From Anaerolineales bacterium UBA2317 (GTDB lineage: Bacteria > Chloroflexota > Anaerolineae > Anaerolineales > Villigracilaceae), in the NCBI GenBank assembly GCA_002345215.1, contig DDVH01000004.1:99647-112770 (forward strand): a stretch of 13,124 nt of DNA. Direction: 5' to 3'. Every line of letters starts with the position of its first letter. Positions within the stretch are counted from its first letter, which is position 1. Made by a program: the position numbers and the translations under genes. The notes beneath the pieces were generated by a model. The model ran no database searches. It was not told the DNA's origin and worked only from the letters and a program-made list of their open reading frames with translations. Below, piece by piece: positions 13,035-13,124 of this stretch.

Positions 13035-13065
13035 AAAAAGACTCGCGCACCGCGCGAGTCTTTTT
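13035..13065. terminator. Bidirectional terminator upstream of the DUF4870 gene
   Basis: AAAAAGACTCGCGC (13035-13048) pairs perfectly with GCGCGAGTCTTTTT (13052-13065), a 14-bp stem with an ACC loop. On the minus strand it lies 13 bases beyond the stop of the gene at the window edge and has five T, so it should end that transcript before the DUF4870 promoter. Confidence 0.93.
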
Positions 13066-13078
13066 TCTAATCAAAAAA

Positions 13079-13124
13079 CTATGCCCAGCCTTGATTACGA
13101 ATGAAATCTGTAATGACCGGAATA
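13079..13124 (-). CDS. C-terminal end of an unidentified protein (5' part outside window)
   Basis: On the minus strand the last 14 codons read IPVITDFIRNQGWA and then TAG (13081-13079). The stop is 13 bases before a strong minus-strand terminator, the expected layout for a real gene end. The fragment is too short to identify, and nothing is claimed about its function. Confidence 0.5.
   Translation of the reverse strand, partial: IPVITDFIRNQGWA

Overview
The window is an AT-leaning bacterial chromosome segment of mostly housekeeping genes, followed by a cell-envelope stretch. The lineage is not fixed by any single marker. A Chloroflexota origin (Anaerolineae-like) fits best, by inference. The pointers are a short Thermus-length EF-Ts, an S2 protein with a long acidic tail, a class II (GlpX) fructose-bisphosphatase, Thr/Pro-rich linkers in an SH3b lipoprotein, and VanW-type and LytR-CpsA-Psr envelope proteins with no outer-membrane genes in sight.

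Left end (1-1000): the C-terminal third of a branched-chain aminotransferase (ilvE), an intergenic palindromic repeat, and a lone 174-residue protein with a PD-(D/E)XK nuclease-like signature.

Translation and envelope precursor block (1035-6892, all +): a consensus promoter and a structured leader precede rpsB, then tsf and a UUCG-loop terminator. pyrH, frr (GTG start), uppS, cdsA and glpX follow. The order rpsB-tsf-pyrH-frr-uppS-cdsA is the widely conserved bacterial one. However, dxr and the rseP-type protease that often follow cdsA are absent, and glpX takes their place. The block makes ribosomal protein S2, EF-Ts, UMP kinase, ribosome recycling factor, the C55 lipid carrier precursor and CDP-diacylglycerol.

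tRNA and envelope region (6914-12125): a tRNA-Asn(GTT) with its own perfect promoter and terminator faces a minus-strand SH3b lipoprotein. The lipoprotein diverges from a VanW-family membrane protein. Then come a Trm112-like zinc-ribbon protein, a HEAT-repeat protein one base behind it, and a LytR-CpsA-Psr (LCP) protein with a LytR_C domain. VanW and LCP proteins both act at the outer face of the membrane on peptidoglycan or wall polymers. The UppS product is the precursor of the lipid carrier on which LCP substrates are built.

Right end (12124-13124, -): a GNAT acetyltransferase and a DUF4870 membrane protein form a small operon, followed by a bidirectional terminator and the last 14 codons of another minus-strand gene.

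The most interesting material is regulatory. The rpsB leader has three consecutive hairpins. Several start codons lie 6-8 bases after a -10 box, which suggests leaderless mRNAs. Two palindromic intergenic elements sit right next to gene starts. No clearly undescribed multi-gene system is visible. The nuclease-like orphan and the Trm112-like/HEAT pair are the least explained coding parts.
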